Source: Hyphomonadaceae bacterium
GTDB taxonomy: Bacteria; Pseudomonadota; Alphaproteobacteria; Caulobacterales; Aquidulcibacteraceae
DNA length: 64,000 nt
Direction of reading: 5' to 3'
Assembly (NCBI GenBank): GCA_016791365.1
Contig: JAEUMT010000042.1
Location: forward strand, 62,001 to 126,000
Notes under the pieces: model-generated
The model's input: only the letters and a program-made list of their open reading frames with translations
What the model was told of the DNA's origin: nothing
Databases searched by the model: none
Part shown: positions 37,528 to 47,207 of the stretch, piece by piece
How the letters are laid out: each line of letters starts with the position of its first letter
Position numbering within the stretch: position 1 is the stretch's first letter
Translations under genes and position numbers: made by a program

Positions 37528-38562
37528 ATGACCGACGCCGCTCAGCCCCAATACCAGGGCCCGCAACGCGTGTTTTCAGGCATGCAGCCGACCAACGGCC
37601 TGCATCTCGGCAATTATCTCGGCGCGCTGCAAAAGTGGGTGAAGCTGCAGGATAGCTTCGAGTGCATCTATTGCGTCGTCGACCTGCACGCGATCACCAC
37701 GGGCCCCGATCCGGAAAACCTTGCGAGCCGCTGCCGCGAAGTCGCCGCCGCGTACGTGGCTGCCGGCGTCGATCCCAAACGCTCGATCATCTTCGTGCAG
37801 TCAGCTGTGCGCGAGCACACCGAACTTGCGTGGATCTTTAATTGCGTCGCCCGCATGGGCTGGGTCGAGCGCATGACGCAGTTCAAGGACAAAGCCGGTA
37901 AGGATGCGCAGCGTTCTTCCGTCGGCTTGTTCGACTACCCGGTCCTGCAAGCCGCGGACATCCTGCTCTACAAGGCGACGCACGTTCCCGTCGGCGAAGA
38001 TCAGAAGCAACATCTGGAGCTGTCGCGCGACATCGCCCAGAAGTTCAACAACGACCACAACGCGCCGAACTTCTTCCCGCTGCCTGAGCCTTTGATCCAA
38101 GGCCCGGGCGCGCGGATCATGAGCCTGCGTGAGGGCTCGAAGAAAATGTCGAAGTCCGACCCCTCGGACATGTCGCGCATCAACATGACTGACGACGCCG
38201 ATACGATCCTGCAAAAGATCAAGAAGGCGACGACGGACGCGCATCCGGTGCCGGAGGCGAAGGAGGGTCTCGCCGGCAGGGCGGAAGTCGAAAACTTGGT
38301 CGGCATATTCGCGGCAGTCACAGACCGCAGCGTTGAAGACGTTCTGTCCGAGTTTGGCGGCAAAGGTTTTGGCGTGTTCAAACCCGCGCTGGCTGAAACA
38401 CTCGCTTCAAAACTGAGCCCCATCGCCGCCGAAATGCGCCGCCTCAACGCCGATACCGCGGCTCTCGACGCCATCCTGAAAGACGGCGCCGAGAAAGCCC
38501 GCGCTGTCGCGCAACCGATCATGGCCGAAGTTCGCGACATTGTCGGCCTTTGGCGCGCTTGA
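37528..38562 (+). CDS. trpS: Tryptophanyl-tRNA synthetase
   Basis: Class I synthetase charging tRNA-Trp, 344 residues. The HIGH-equivalent is [11 protein letters not shown] near residue 24 and the KMSKS loop reads [14 protein letters not shown] near residue 207. [15 protein letters not shown]-type VVDLHAIT and QTADIL-type QAADILLY are typical. It lies in the glnD-metK block. Regulation through the upstream leader is possible. Confidence 0.97.
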   Translation: MTDAAQPQYQGPQRVFSGMQPTNGLHLGNYLGALQKWVKLQDSFECIYCVVDLHAITTGPDPENLASRCREVAAAYVAAGVDPKRSIIFVQSAVREHTELAWIFNCVARMGWVERMTQFKDKAGKDAQRSSVGLFDYPVLQAADILLYKATHVPVGEDQKQHLELSRDIAQKFNNDHNAPNFFPLPEPLIQGPGARIMSLREGSKKMSKSDPSDMSRINMTDDADTILQKIKKATTDAHPVPEAKEGLAGRAEVENLVGIFAAVTDRSVEDVLSEFGGKGFGVFKPALAETLASKLSPIAAEMRRLNADTAALDAILKDGAEKARAVAQPIMAEVRDIVGLWRA

Positions 38563-38595
38563 TGTGGCGCGGCGTTTGAGCGACGGTCGCGCGCC

Positions 38596-39144
38596 ATGAC
38601 GAAAGATCTGCAAGCGTTCAGCTGCCTGGTCATTGCGGACGAGAGCGAGGAGTTCCCGGACGCATTGATCTATGCCGGCTTGCTCTGCCGCTACACCGGT
38701 TGGCGCTTGCTGATGCTGCGGGTCATCGAGCCGTCCGATCCCGCGCCCTGGGCGTCGATCACAGAAGAGATGCGCCGCCAGGCGCGCGACGCGGCCGAGT
38801 CGATGACACAGCGTTTCGCTGCTGAAGCTTGGGCCGAGTGTGGCGTCACCGCCGAGCCGGTGTTGCGCGAAGGCGATTTGAAGCCGGAGCTGCGTAGGCT
38901 CCTGCAGGAAGATACGACGATCAAGCTTGTGGTGCTCGCCGCCGCGACGCCGCCGAGCAGCCCGGGTGCGCTCATCGCGCAGCTTGGCCGCACCGGCGGC
39001 CTCTCGCCGCGGCCGGTGCCGGTGGTTGTGGTGCCCGGCGCGCTCTCGCGTGACGAAATTCGTGCGATTGCGTTGCCGATGGCGGCGGCTGTCTCTGTCG
39101 AAAGCGAAGAAGAGCCGCCCGCGCCGCAGCCCCCGGCTGCTTGA
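38596..39144 (+). CDS. Universal stress protein (UspA family)
   Basis: A 182-residue cytoplasmic protein with one Usp-like Rossmann domain: FSCLVIADESEEFPDALIYAG at the start, GWRLLMLRVIE, then KLVVLAAAT and PVPVVVVPG near the end. The usual ATP-binding G-x2-G-x9-G-S/T loop is poorly kept (SSPGALIAQLGRTGG), so ATP binding is uncertain. It sits 33 bp after trpS and just before the nfu-type gene, as in many alphaproteobacteria. Confidence 0.85.
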   Translation: MTKDLQAFSCLVIADESEEFPDALIYAGLLCRYTGWRLLMLRVIEPSDPAPWASITEEMRRQARDAAESMTQRFAAEAWAECGVTAEPVLREGDLKPELRRLLQEDTTIKLVVLAAATPPSSPGALIAQLGRTGGLSPRPVPVVVVPGALSRDEIRAIALPMAAAVSVESEEEPPAPQPPAA

Positions 39145-39175
39145 CCGGTTCTGCCCAAAGGCCCACCTGAGCGAC

Positions 39176-39754
39176 ATGTTCATTCAAACCGAAGCCACGC
39201 CGAACCCGCGCACGCTTAAGTTTCTTCCTGGCCGCGACGTGTTGGGGCAGGGCAGCCGCGAATATGCCGACGCGGACGCCGCCCTTGGCGCGCCGCTGGC
39301 GACGGCGCTGTTCGATGTGGATGGCGTTGAGCGGGTCTATCTAGGCGGCGATTTCATCACCGTCACCAAGTCCGACGCGATCGAATGGCCGCATCTGAAA
39401 CCGCACGTGCTCGCGGCGATCATGGACCACTTCACCTCCGGCCGGCCGGTGTTGGGTGAGGGAGGCGCTCCGGCGGATGAGACCGACGAAGCGGACATCG
39501 CCTATGAAGGCGAAGCCGCCGACATCGTGAAGGAGTTGAAGGAGATCATCGACGCGCGTGTGCGCCCGGCTGTGGCGCGCGATGGCGGTGACATCACGTT
39601 CCATTCCTGGGATCACGAGCGCGGCATTGTGCGGCTCAATATGCGCGGCGCCTGCGCCGGCTGTCCGTCTTCGACGTTGACGCTGAAGCAGGGCATCGAA
39701 AACATGCTCCGCCACTACGTTCCGGAAGTAACGTCAGTCGAGCAAGTGGTGTGA
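39176..39754 (+). CDS. NfuA-type iron-sulfur cluster scaffold/carrier
   Basis: A 192-residue protein with an N-terminal Nfu_N domain ([19 protein letters not shown]) and a C-terminal NifU-like domain carrying the cluster-binding CxxC in [20 protein letters not shown]. It receives Fe-S clusters and passes them to client enzymes; nearby MiaB is a possible client. The open frame extends upstream but the family start MFIQTE is clear. tsaB begins 10 bp later. Confidence 0.94.
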   Translation: MFIQTEATPNPRTLKFLPGRDVLGQGSREYADADAALGAPLATALFDVDGVERVYLGGDFITVTKSDAIEWPHLKPHVLAAIMDHFTSGRPVLGEGGAPADETDEADIAYEGEAADIVKELKEIIDARVRPAVARDGGDITFHSWDHERGIVRLNMRGACAGCPSSTLTLKQGIENMLRHYVPEVTSVEQVV

Positions 39755-39764
39755 GCCAGAGCGC

Positions 39765-40343
39765 ATGTTAGTGCTCGGCATCGATACATCGTTGGATGCG
39801 TGTTCTGTCGCCATTGCGCGCGACGGCGAAACGCTCGCTCACCTCCATGAAACGATGACACGCGGTCAGGCCGAACGGCTTGCGCCGATGACACGTGAGG
39901 CGGCGGAGCGGGCGGGCGTCGCGTTTGCCGGCCTGGATCGGATTGCGGTGACGACCGGGCCTGGCTCCTTCACCGGCGTCCGCGTTGGCCTCTCGTTTGC
40001 GCGCGCATTGGCGCTTGCGATCGGAAAGCCCTGTATTGGCGTCTCGACCCTCGAAGCGCTGGCGTTGGAAGACGGCGAGGAGGGCAATCGCGCCGCCCTC
40101 ATCGAAACCCCGGGCGCCGCGTACTTCGCGCTCTACCGGGACGGCATCGCGGAGGTCGCGCCGCGCAATATCGAACGCGGCGGGCACGAGGCGTTGCTTG
40201 GGAGCGCCCGCCTCAAAGGTCCTGGCGTCACGGTCAACGCCGCTGCCCTGGCGATCCGCGCCGCGCGCCTCGATCCGGCGCGCTATCCGAGCGATCCGAC
40301 TTACCTTCGCGCCCCGCACGTTACCTTGCCGGGCGGGTCATGA
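39765..40343 (+). CDS. tsaB: tRNA threonylcarbamoyladenosine biosynthesis protein TsaB
   Basis: TsaB dimerises with TsaD in the complex making t6A37 in ANN-decoding tRNAs. The 192 residues show ASKH-type motifs: [36 protein letters not shown], and a GVSTLEALA block. It lacks the full catalytic set of TsaD, as expected. The stop overlaps the rimI start (ATGA), a common tsaB-rimI arrangement. Confidence 0.95.
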   Translation: MLVLGIDTSLDACSVAIARDGETLAHLHETMTRGQAERLAPMTREAAERAGVAFAGLDRIAVTTGPGSFTGVRVGLSFARALALAIGKPCIGVSTLEALALEDGEEGNRAALIETPGAAYFALYRDGIAEVAPRNIERGGHEALLGSARLKGPGVTVNAAALAIRAARLDPARYPSDPTYLRAPHVTLPGGS

Positions 40344-40795
40344 TTGAATCTGCGCCCGCGACGGCCTCTGAACTTCTTGCATCGCTCCATGCGCGCGCGT
40401 TTCCCAAGAAGCCGTGGAGCGCCACCGAGATTGCGAAGCTCATGGAAAACCAGGCCGTCTTCGCTCTGATGCACGGCAATGGCGCCGAGCCCAATGGTTT
40501 CGTCATGGCGTGGGCGGCGGCCGGCGATTCCGAGTTGCTGACAGTCGCTGTTGTTCCGGAGGCGCGCCGGAAGGGTGTCGGCGCCGCGTTGGTCACGTCC
40601 GCAGGTGTCGCCGCACTCGTGCGCGGCGCCGCCTCGATGCATCTTGAGGTCGCCGAAGATAACGAAGGCGCGCGCGCCCTCTATCGAAAGCTGGGTTATG
40701 AAGAGGCGGGCCGCCGCCATGCCTATTACGCGGGCGAGGGTGGCCCGGTTGACGCTATCGTCATGCGCCGCGCGCTCCCGCGGCCCGTGGTTTAA
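40340..40795 (+). CDS. rimI: Ribosomal-protein-S18-alanine N-acetyltransferase-like GNAT
   Basis: A 151-residue GNAT acetyltransferase. Acetyl-CoA-binding region [15 protein letters not shown], followed by [25 protein letters not shown], fits RimI, which acetylates the N-terminus of ribosomal protein S18. Start overlaps tsaB by four bases. The RimI assignment rests on family motifs plus the tsaB neighbour; other protein substrates are possible. Confidence 0.87.
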   Translation: MIESAPATASELLASLHARAFPKKPWSATEIAKLMENQAVFALMHGNGAEPNGFVMAWAAAGDSELLTVAVVPEARRKGVGAALVTSAGVAALVRGAASMHLEVAEDNEGARALYRKLGYEEAGRRHAYYAGEGGPVDAIVMRRALPRPVV

Positions 40796-40843
40796 CGCGC
40801 CAAAAGGTGGACATCGCCCCTGCGGAAGGGGTATCTGACGCCC

Positions 40844-41272
40844 ATGGATCGCATCGAAAAACTCTGCGTCGAGAAGGGTATGCGCATGACTGAGCAGCGC
40901 CGCGTCATCGCGCGCGTGATCTCGACCAGTCATGACCATCCGGATGTCGAAGAGCTGCACCGCCGTGCGGCGGCAATCGATTCCGGCATCTCCATCGCCA
41001 CCGTCTATCGCACGGTTCGTCTGTTCGAAGATTCCGGCATTCTCGAGCGCCACGATTTCCGCGATGGCCGCTCGCGCTACGAAGAAGTGCCCGACCAGCA
41101 CCACGATCACCTGATTGACATGAAGTCAGGCAAGGTCATCGAGTTCGTCGATGAAGAGATCGAGCGGCTGCAGCACGAGATCGCGCGGCGCCTCGGCTTC
41201 AAGCTCGTCGATCACCGCCTTGAGCTCTATGGCGTGCCGCTCGACGATAAGTCCAAGGCGGTCAAGAAATAG
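40844..41272 (+). CDS. fur: Fur family metal-responsive repressor (Fur/Mur)
   Basis: A 142-residue regulator: N-terminal winged helix ([36 protein letters not shown]), then a metal-binding dimerisation domain with [22 protein letters not shown]. The C-terminal Cys pairs of E. coli Fur are absent, as in alphaproteobacterial Fur/Mur, which in some members responds to manganese. miaB starts one base after its stop, so fur-miaB are coupled. Confidence 0.93.
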   Translation: MDRIEKLCVEKGMRMTEQRRVIARVISTSHDHPDVEELHRRAAAIDSGISIATVYRTVRLFEDSGILERHDFRDGRSRYEEVPDQHHDHLIDMKSGKVIEFVDEEIERLQHEIARRLGFKLVDHRLELYGVPLDDKSKAVKK

Positions 41273-41273
41273 C

Positions 41274-42614
41274 ATGACCGACGCGCGCGCGCCGAAGCGT
41301 CTCTTCATCGAGACGTACGGTTGCCAGATGAACGTCTATGACTCGGAGCGCATGCGCGACGTGCTCACGCCTTTGGGCTACGCCGTCACCGAAAGGCCCG
41401 ACGACGCCGACCTCGTCATCCTCAACACATGCCACATCCGCGAGAAAGCGACCGAAAAGGTCTATTCCGAGATCGGCCGTCTGCGCGCGCATAAGGAACG
41501 CCGCGCCGCCGAAGGGAAGGGGATGACGATCACCATCGCGGGCTGTGTCGCGCAGGCGGAAGGTGAGGAGATCATCCGGCGCGCGCCCGAAGTGGATCTC
41601 GTTGTCGGCCCGCAGGCGTATCACAAGCTGCCGGAGCTGATCGCGCGCGCCGCGCGCAAGGCGGGCGAGCGGCTGGAGACCGATTTCACGGCGCAGGAAA
41701 AGTTCGACGCGTTGCCGGCGCGCGCGCCGGATGGCGTAACGGCGTTTCTGTCGGTTCAGGAAGGTTGCGACAAGTTTTGCACCTTCTGCGTTGTGCCTTA
41801 CACGCGAGGCGCCGAATTCTCGCGGCCGATCGCTGATGTACTCGCCGAAGCGCGCTCACTTGCGGACAAAGGCGTGCGCGAAGTCACTTTGCTTGGTCAG
41901 AACGTTAACGCCTATCACGGCGGCGCCGTATTCACGGACTTGCTGAGTGAGATTGCCGCCATTAACGGGATCGCCCGCATCCGCTACATGACTTCGCATC
42001 CGATCGAGATGACGGACGATCTCATTGCGCTGCACGGCGCCGAGGCCAAGCTGATGCCGTTCCTGCATCTTCCGGTGCAATCGGGCTCAGATCGCATCCT
42101 AAAAGCCATGAACCGAAAGCACGATGGCGCGTTCTATCGCGACATCATCGCGCGCGTCCGCGCGGTGCGGCCCGATCTGGCCCTCTCGACCGACTTCATC
42201 GTTGGCTTTCCGGGCGAGACGGAGAAGGAATTCGAAGCGACCATGCAACTCGTCCGCGATGTGACATTCGCTTCCGCTTTCTCATTCAAATACTCGCCGC
42301 GTCCTGGAACGCCTGCCGCCGGTATGGTGGGGCAGGTGGATGAGGATGAACAATCCCAGCGCCTGCAGGCGCTGCAAGCCTTGCTGTTCAGCCAGCAGAC
42401 CGCCTTCAACGCCGCCCAAGTTGGGCGCACGCTGCCGGTGCTCGTGACCGGCAACGGCCGCATGCCTGGTCAAAAGCATGGCCGCTCGCCATATCTCCAG
42501 TCCGTGCACTTCCAGGACACCCACGCGCAGAATGGCGACATCGTCGATGTCCGAATCACCGGCTCGTCGCAAAACTCGCTGACCGGCGCGTTGCCCGCGC
42601 TCGTGCCCGCATGA
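41274..42614 (+). CDS. miaB: tRNA-2-methylthio-N6-dimethylallyladenosine synthase MiaB
   Basis: Radical SAM methylthiotransferase adding a methylthio group to i6A37 of tRNA. The 446 residues carry the three-cysteine UPF0004 domain (ETYGCQMN with C17, [14 protein letters not shown]), the radical SAM motif CDKFCTFC near 161-168, and a C-terminal TRAM domain ([12 protein letters not shown]). The frame is open 41 codons further upstream inside fur; the ATG giving [10 protein letters not shown] is the family start. The stop overlaps phoH (ATGA). Confidence 0.97.
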   Translation: MTDARAPKRLFIETYGCQMNVYDSERMRDVLTPLGYAVTERPDDADLVILNTCHIREKATEKVYSEIGRLRAHKERRAAEGKGMTITIAGCVAQAEGEEIIRRAPEVDLVVGPQAYHKLPELIARAARKAGERLETDFTAQEKFDALPARAPDGVTAFLSVQEGCDKFCTFCVVPYTRGAEFSRPIADVLAEARSLADKGVREVTLLGQNVNAYHGGAVFTDLLSEIAAINGIARIRYMTSHPIEMTDDLIALHGAEAKLMPFLHLPVQSGSDRILKAMNRKHDGAFYRDIIARVRAVRPDLALSTDFIVGFPGETEKEFEATMQLVRDVTFASAFSFKYSPRPGTPAAGMVGQVDEDEQSQRLQALQALLFSQQTAFNAAQVGRTLPVLVTGNGRMPGQKHGRSPYLQSVHFQDTHAQNGDIVDVRITGSSQNSLTGALPALVPA

Positions 42615-43609
42615 GCGAAACCTCTCGCACTTTCCCCCTTGGTGAAGCGGCGCAGGCGGTGTTTGGCCCGCTGCATCGTCATGTTGCGCAAATTCAGGAA
42701 GCCTTCCGCGATCCGAGCGCTCCGCGTGGTGCGCCGGCATACCGTCTGACGTTCGACGCGCAGGGCGACAAGATCATCGCGCGCGCCGGCCCCGGTGTGA
42801 CCGACGCTGATTTCGTGCGCGCGCAACGCATAATAGACGCGCTGATCGATCAGGCGCGCCGCAAAGGCCGCGTGCGCGAAGGCGAAGTGCTCGCCGCGAT
42901 CGCGTTCTCCGAGGGTGAGAGCGAATCCAACACGCCCATGCAGCTGCCGCAGCTTGGCGGCCTCACTCTGCGCACGCCGCGCCAAGTGCACTACGTCGAA
43001 GCGCTGCGCGATGAGAACATCGATTTGATTTTTGGTGTCGGCCCGGCCGGCACCGGCAAGACATTTCTTGCCGTCGCCGCCGCCGTCGAGGCGCTGAAGC
43101 AAGAGCGTGTCGATAAGATCATCGTCACGCGACCCGCTGTCGAAGCGGGCGAGAAGCTCGGTTATCTCCCGGGCGATCTTTCGGAAAAGGTCGATCCTTA
43201 TCTGATGCCAATTTGGGACGCGTTTCGCTCACAGATGAGCGAGAACGATCTCAAAGCCCGCCGCGAACGCCGCGTCATTGAAGTGGCGCCGCTTGCTTTC
43301 ATGCGCGGCCGCACGCTCTCGAACGCGTTTGTGATCGTAGATGAAGCGCAGAACGCCACCGTGCTGCAAATGAAGATGACGCTGACCCGTCTCGGTGAAG
43401 GCTCCCGCATGGTCGTGACCGGCGACCCGTCGCAGATCGATCTCGTGCGCGCGGATCAATCCGGCCTCGCGCACGCGATCTCGATTCTCGAAGATGTGCC
43501 TGGCGTTGAAGTCATCCGCTTCGCCACGCAGGACGTCGTCCGTCATAGGCTCGTCGCGCACATCGTCGAAGCTTATCACCGCGATGAGGGAGCGCGCGGT
43601 GGAAGCTAG
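42611..43609 (+). CDS. phoH: PhoH family ATPase (PhoL/YbeZ type)
   Basis: A 332-residue cytoplasmic ATPase/RNA-helicase-like protein, with an N-terminal KH-like region and Walker [17 protein letters not shown] (about 140-155), then [22 protein letters not shown] and the Walker [11 protein letters not shown]. It acts with YbeY, encoded next, in rRNA maturation. Overlaps miaB by four bases and ybeY by about ten, indicating tight coupling. Confidence 0.95.
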   Translation: MSETSRTFPLGEAAQAVFGPLHRHVAQIQEAFRDPSAPRGAPAYRLTFDAQGDKIIARAGPGVTDADFVRAQRIIDALIDQARRKGRVREGEVLAAIAFSEGESESNTPMQLPQLGGLTLRTPRQVHYVEALRDENIDLIFGVGPAGTGKTFLAVAAAVEALKQERVDKIIVTRPAVEAGEKLGYLPGDLSEKVDPYLMPIWDAFRSQMSENDLKARRERRVIEVAPLAFMRGRTLSNAFVIVDEAQNATVLQMKMTLTRLGEGSRMVVTGDPSQIDLVRADQSGLAHAISILEDVPGVEVIRFATQDVVRHRLVAHIVEAYHRDEGARGGS

Positions 43610-44045
43610 TTTTGAAGTCGACATCCTGGTGAACTCACCGCTCTGGCGCGGACAGGAAGACTTGCTCTCCAAGGCGCTGGCGGCGGCGGCGCAGAAGATG
43701 GGCAAATCGGGCAGCGTTTCGCTTCTGCTTGGCGACGATGCCGCGATCGCTGAACTTAATCAGCAGTTCCGCAACAAAGCTGGTCCGACCAATGTCCTTT
43801 CGTTCCCGCCGGCTTCTGGCGCTGAACCCGGCTTCCTTGGCGACATCGCGCTTGCGGCGGAAACCATTGTCGAACAAGCACAATTTCAGGGTAAACGGTT
43901 CGAGCATCATGCCGCTCATCTTGTCGTGCACGGTTTTTTGCACCTGATAGGCTATGATCACGAGAAACCGGCCGACGCCGAGGTGATGGAAGCGCGCGAG
44001 CGCGAAATCCTCACCTCGCTTGGGATAGAAGATCCCTACGCGTGA
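43599..44045 (+). CDS. ybeY: Endoribonuclease YbeY
   Basis: Zinc-dependent rRNA maturation and quality-control nuclease of 148 residues. The zinc site is HLVVHGFLHLIGYDH (H-x3-H-x5-H), preceded by LNQQFRNKAGPTNVLSFP. GGGAG lies six bases before the chosen GTG, which sits inside the phoH end; an ATG five codons upstream lacks a ribosome site. Part of the phoH-ybeY-corC-lnt row. Confidence 0.94.
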   Translation: MEASFEVDILVNSPLWRGQEDLLSKALAAAAQKMGKSGSVSLLLGDDAAIAELNQQFRNKAGPTNVLSFPPASGAEPGFLGDIALAAETIVEQAQFQGKRFEHHAAHLVVHGFLHLIGYDHEKPADAEVMEAREREILTSLGIEDPYA

Positions 44046-44075
44046 GCGCCGCAACGGAGTGCGACACACACCATT

Positions 44076-45029
44076 ATGGTTGAGACAACCAACGACGCGA
44101 CTGATCTTTCCTCGCGAAGACGCGCGGGCCTGCTGCAACGATGGGCGCGCATCTTCGCGCGCGGCAAGCTAGGGTCCGCGGAAGCGGTTGAAGAAGCGCT
44201 CCGCGAGCGCGAGGAAAACGGCGGTCAAATCGAAATGGCGCACAAGGATCTGATCCTGCGCGCCGCGCATTTCGATCAGCTCAAAGTCGCCGACGTGATG
44301 CGCGCGCGCGCGGAGATCGTCGCCATTGAAGCGTCCTCAACACTGGGCGAGGCGTCCCGCGTTTTTTCCGAAAGCCAACATTCGCGTTTGCCGATTTATG
44401 GTGAAACGCTCGACGATCCGCAGGGTTTTGTCCACGTGCGTGATGTGCTCGCGCTTCTCGCCCCCAATGAACAGGGGATTGCCGACGCGCAATTCGCCGA
44501 TCGCTCTTTGCCTCGTATCCGCCGCGAGATTTTGTTTGTGCCGCAATCGATGACGCTCGCGCGTCTCTTTCTGCGGATGCAATCGAGCCGCATCCATTTG
44601 GCTCTCGTCGTTGACGAGTATGGCGGCACTGACGGTCTTGTCTCGATGGAAGACCTTGTTGAGCAGATCGTCGGCGCTATCGACGATGAGCATGACGTGG
44701 ACTCCGCCTTGGTGTTGGACCGCGCCAACGGGGCGTTCGAAGCCGACGGCCGCGCATCGATCGCTGAGCTGGAAGAAAAACTCGGAAAAAGTCTGGCGTT
44801 GCCGGACCATGAGGACGAGTTTGATACGGCGGCGGGTCTGGCCGTCGCGCTCGCGTCGCGGCTTCCGCAGCGCGGCGAGATATTGCGTCACCCGGCGGGC
44901 TTCGATGTCGAAATCGTGGATTCTGATCCGCGTCGCGTGAAACGCATCAGGATCAAACCAAGCACCGAGGCAGCCGCTACGCTTCGTGTTGTCACACCTC
45001 TAGGAAACGCGACACAACGCACACCTTGA
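44076..45029 (+). CDS. corC: CorC family hemolysin/transporter-associated CBS-domain protein
   Basis: A 317-residue soluble protein: paired CBS domains (about 65-195: KVADVMRARAEIVAI, FSESQHSRLPIYG, GFVHVRDVLALL, VVDEYGGTDGLVSMEDLVEQIVG in two parts) and a C-terminal CorC/HlyC domain (GFDVEIVDSDPRRVKRIRI). No transmembrane domain, as in E. coli CorC/YbeX. Function is linked to magnesium/cobalt homeostasis and ribosome maturation. It lies 30 bp after ybeY. Confidence 0.94.
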   Translation: MVETTNDATDLSSRRRAGLLQRWARIFARGKLGSAEAVEEALREREENGGQIEMAHKDLILRAAHFDQLKVADVMRARAEIVAIEASSTLGEASRVFSESQHSRLPIYGETLDDPQGFVHVRDVLALLAPNEQGIADAQFADRSLPRIRREILFVPQSMTLARLFLRMQSSRIHLALVVDEYGGTDGLVSMEDLVEQIVGAIDDEHDVDSALVLDRANGAFEADGRASIAELEEKLGKSLALPDHEDEFDTAAGLAVALASRLPQRGEILRHPAGFDVEIVDSDPRRVKRIRIKPSTEAAATLRVVTPLGNATQRTP

Positions 45030-45074
45030 AGTGTTGACCTGGGCGTCTGATCGCGCTCCAAAACCCGCCGCGCG

Positions 45075-46721
45075 GTGAAGAGTGGAGTGTCCCCGTTGAA
45101 CGCTGAACCAGCAAACGCCGCGCAATCGCGCGTTCAGGCTTGGTTTGCCGCGCGCACGCCGTGGCAGCGGCGCGGCATGGCTATCGCGGCTGGCGCGATG
45201 GCGACTTTGGGCCATGCGCCGTTCCAGCTGACGCTCTTATTTGTTGCGGCAATCGTGCTGCTGATTTGGCTGCTCGACGTGTCGGCGACGACAGAGCGGC
45301 GCGTACGGTCGGCGTTCAGCATCGGCTGGTTTTTCGGTTTGGGTTACTTTTGCACCGGTCTTTATTGGGTGGCCGCTGCCTTCAATGTCGATAGCGACGC
45401 GTGGGGTCCGATCTGGGGCATTCCGGCAACACTGGCGCTTGCGGGCGGTCTGGCGCTGTTCTTCGGCTTAGGCGCCATGCTCGCGATGTTGCTTTGGACG
45501 AAGGACGCGCGCCGGATCGCGGTGTTTGCGGCCGCATTGTTCGCCTCGGAATATTTGCGTGGCCATATCCTCACCGGCTTTCCGTGGTTGCTGCCGGCTT
45601 ATGTCTGGACGCCAGGCGAGCCGATTTCGCAGCTCGCTTCGATCATCGGCGCTTACGGATTGACGCTGATTACGCTGTTGGTGGCGGCAACGCCGGCGAC
45701 GTTGGCCGATCGCGGCGGCAGTTCGTTCCGGCGGTTCGCGCCAATCTTGGCGGCGACTTTGGCGATTGGTATGGCGTGGGGCTGGGGCGCGCAGCACATC
45801 GCGTCGGCGCCTGCCGAACCGCCTGGCGCGCAACCACTTATTCGCGTGGCGGATTCGGGTCTCGGCCAAGCGGAGAAATGGCAGAACCGTCCCGATCAAG
45901 AATGGCGCGTGCTTGACCGTTATCTGGAAGCGAGCGGCGAACCAAGCGACGACAATGCCGATTCGGTGGTGATCTGGCCGGAAGGCGCCATCCCGGCGAT
46001 CAACTTCTTCACCCTGGAAAATCCAGACTTTCTGTCCGCGTTGGGCAGGGGACTTGGTGATCGCGTGCTGATCACGGGGCTCACGCGCCGCGAGGCCCGC
46101 GCCGGCGGGGTCGCATACTTCAACTCCGCGGCCGTCATCGACGGCGTGAACGGTGAAGCGCGCCTCAGCCAGATGTATGACAAGAACCACCTGGTTCCCT
46201 TTGGCGAATACATCCCGTTCTGGTCGCTCGTCAGCGCCTTCAATATCGCGCCGTTGCAACGGATCGGATCCGGCTTTGAGGCCGGCGCGCCGCCGACGCG
46301 ACTGGTTGTGCCCGGCGCGCCCACAGCGGTTGTCCTCATCTGCTACGAGGCGATTTTCCCCGGCATGATCCCTCACGGGGACGCGCGCCCGGGCTGGATC
46401 GTGATGGTCACGAATGATGCCTGGTTCGGCGGCGGGTCGGGGCCGTACCAGCACTACGCCATGGCCAGATATCGGGCGATCGAGGAGGGGCTCCCGGTCG
46501 CGCGGGCGGCCTCGGGCGGAATTTCCGCCATCGTCGATAGTTATGGCCGGCAGGTTGCGGCGACTACGGCGCGCACCGAATATGCGGAAGCGCAACTCCC
46601 CCCTGCGCTGCCAGAAACCGTTTGGGCGCAGTGGGGCAGTATATTGATGGCGGTATTATTTGTATTGATCATAGGGCTCCGGTTCATCCCTTCCGGACGT
46701 AAAGGGCCGGGAGGGTCCTAG
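45075..46721 (+). CDS. lnt: Apolipoprotein N-acyltransferase
   Basis: Lnt adds the third acyl chain to lipoprotein N-terminal Cys in the inner membrane. The 548 residues have about six N-terminal membrane helices, then a nitrilase-like domain with the catalytic Glu in VIWPEGAIP (near 303), Lys in YDKNHLVPFGEYIPF (near 371) and Cys in LICYEAIFPG (near 423). Start is GTG; a second GTG four codons later (VSPLNAEP) is equally possible. Many lipoproteins of this window would be its substrates. Confidence 0.95.
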   Translation: MKSGVSPLNAEPANAAQSRVQAWFAARTPWQRRGMAIAAGAMATLGHAPFQLTLLFVAAIVLLIWLLDVSATTERRVRSAFSIGWFFGLGYFCTGLYWVAAAFNVDSDAWGPIWGIPATLALAGGLALFFGLGAMLAMLLWTKDARRIAVFAAALFASEYLRGHILTGFPWLLPAYVWTPGEPISQLASIIGAYGLTLITLLVAATPATLADRGGSSFRRFAPILAATLAIGMAWGWGAQHIASAPAEPPGAQPLIRVADSGLGQAEKWQNRPDQEWRVLDRYLEASGEPSDDNADSVVIWPEGAIPAINFFTLENPDFLSALGRGLGDRVLITGLTRREARAGGVAYFNSAAVIDGVNGEARLSQMYDKNHLVPFGEYIPFWSLVSAFNIAPLQRIGSGFEAGAPPTRLVVPGAPTAVVLICYEAIFPGMIPHGDARPGWIVMVTNDAWFGGGSGPYQHYAMARYRAIEEGLPVARAASGGISAIVDSYGRQVAATTARTEYAEAQLPPALPETVWAQWGSILMAVLFVLIIGLRFIPSGRKGPGGS

Positions 46722-46722
46722 A

Positions 46723-47121
46723 ATGAATGACGAGCGCGCCGCCAACGCGATCGACAAGAAAGTCGGTCAACGCGTGCGAACGAGACGTCTTGAGATCGGC
46801 ATGAGCCAGGAACGGCTGGCCGAGTTGCTTGGCGTTACATTTCAACAGGTTCAGAAGTACGAAAAGGGGGTGAACCGCATCGCGGTGAGCCGTCTCTGGC
46901 AGATTTCCCTGGCGCTGGAGCTGCCCGTAGCGCGCTTCTTTGAGGGGTTAGCCACGCTGGGGGTCGCCGAGTCCCGCCAGGAATACGTGGACGACGCGCT
47001 CGCCACCCCTGAGGGCGCGCAACTCATGGCGGTCTTCGCGACCATCAAGAGCGCCAAGGTGCGACGCCGGGTGCTGGATCTGGTCCGCACCCTCACAGAG
47101 GAAGATAGCGGCAAACGCTAA
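46723..47121 (+). CDS. XRE-family transcriptional regulator between lnt and metK
   Basis: A 132-residue regulator with an N-terminal HTH (VGQRVRTRRLEIGMSQERLA, LLGVTFQQVQKYEKGVNRI) and a helical C-terminal region (VARFFEGL, AQLMAVFATIKSAKVRRRVLDL). The same type occurs between lnt and metK in many alphaproteobacteria. It begins one base after the lnt stop. Targets are not evident from this window; a terminator follows. Confidence 0.9.
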   Translation: MNDERAANAIDKKVGQRVRTRRLEIGMSQERLAELLGVTFQQVQKYEKGVNRIAVSRLWQISLALELPVARFFEGLATLGVAESRQEYVDDALATPEGAQLMAVFATIKSAKVRRRVLDLVRTLTEEDSGKR

Positions 47122-47154
47122 ACGCCCGCGACGATTGTGAAATTGCGTCCCCCG

Positions 47155-47186
47155 GCGGTTCTCCCTAAGAGAGCCGCTTCATTTTT
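47155..47186 (+). terminator. Intrinsic terminator before metK
   Basis: GCGGTTCTC-CCTAA-GAGAGCCGC forms a nine-pair stem with one G-U pair, followed by TTCATTTTT. It lies 34 bp after the XRE gene and 22 bp before metK, so it ends the lnt-xre transcript or attenuates read-through into metK. The spacing leaves little room for a metK promoter downstream of it. Confidence 0.7.
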
Positions 47187-47207
47187 ACCGTTTCCCCGGA
47201 GAATCCC

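Noticed and set aside
47122-47207. SAM riboswitch upstream of metK
   Set aside because: The gap is short and does not show the SAM-II or SAM/SAH core patterns I know; a terminator hairpin explains the visible structure.
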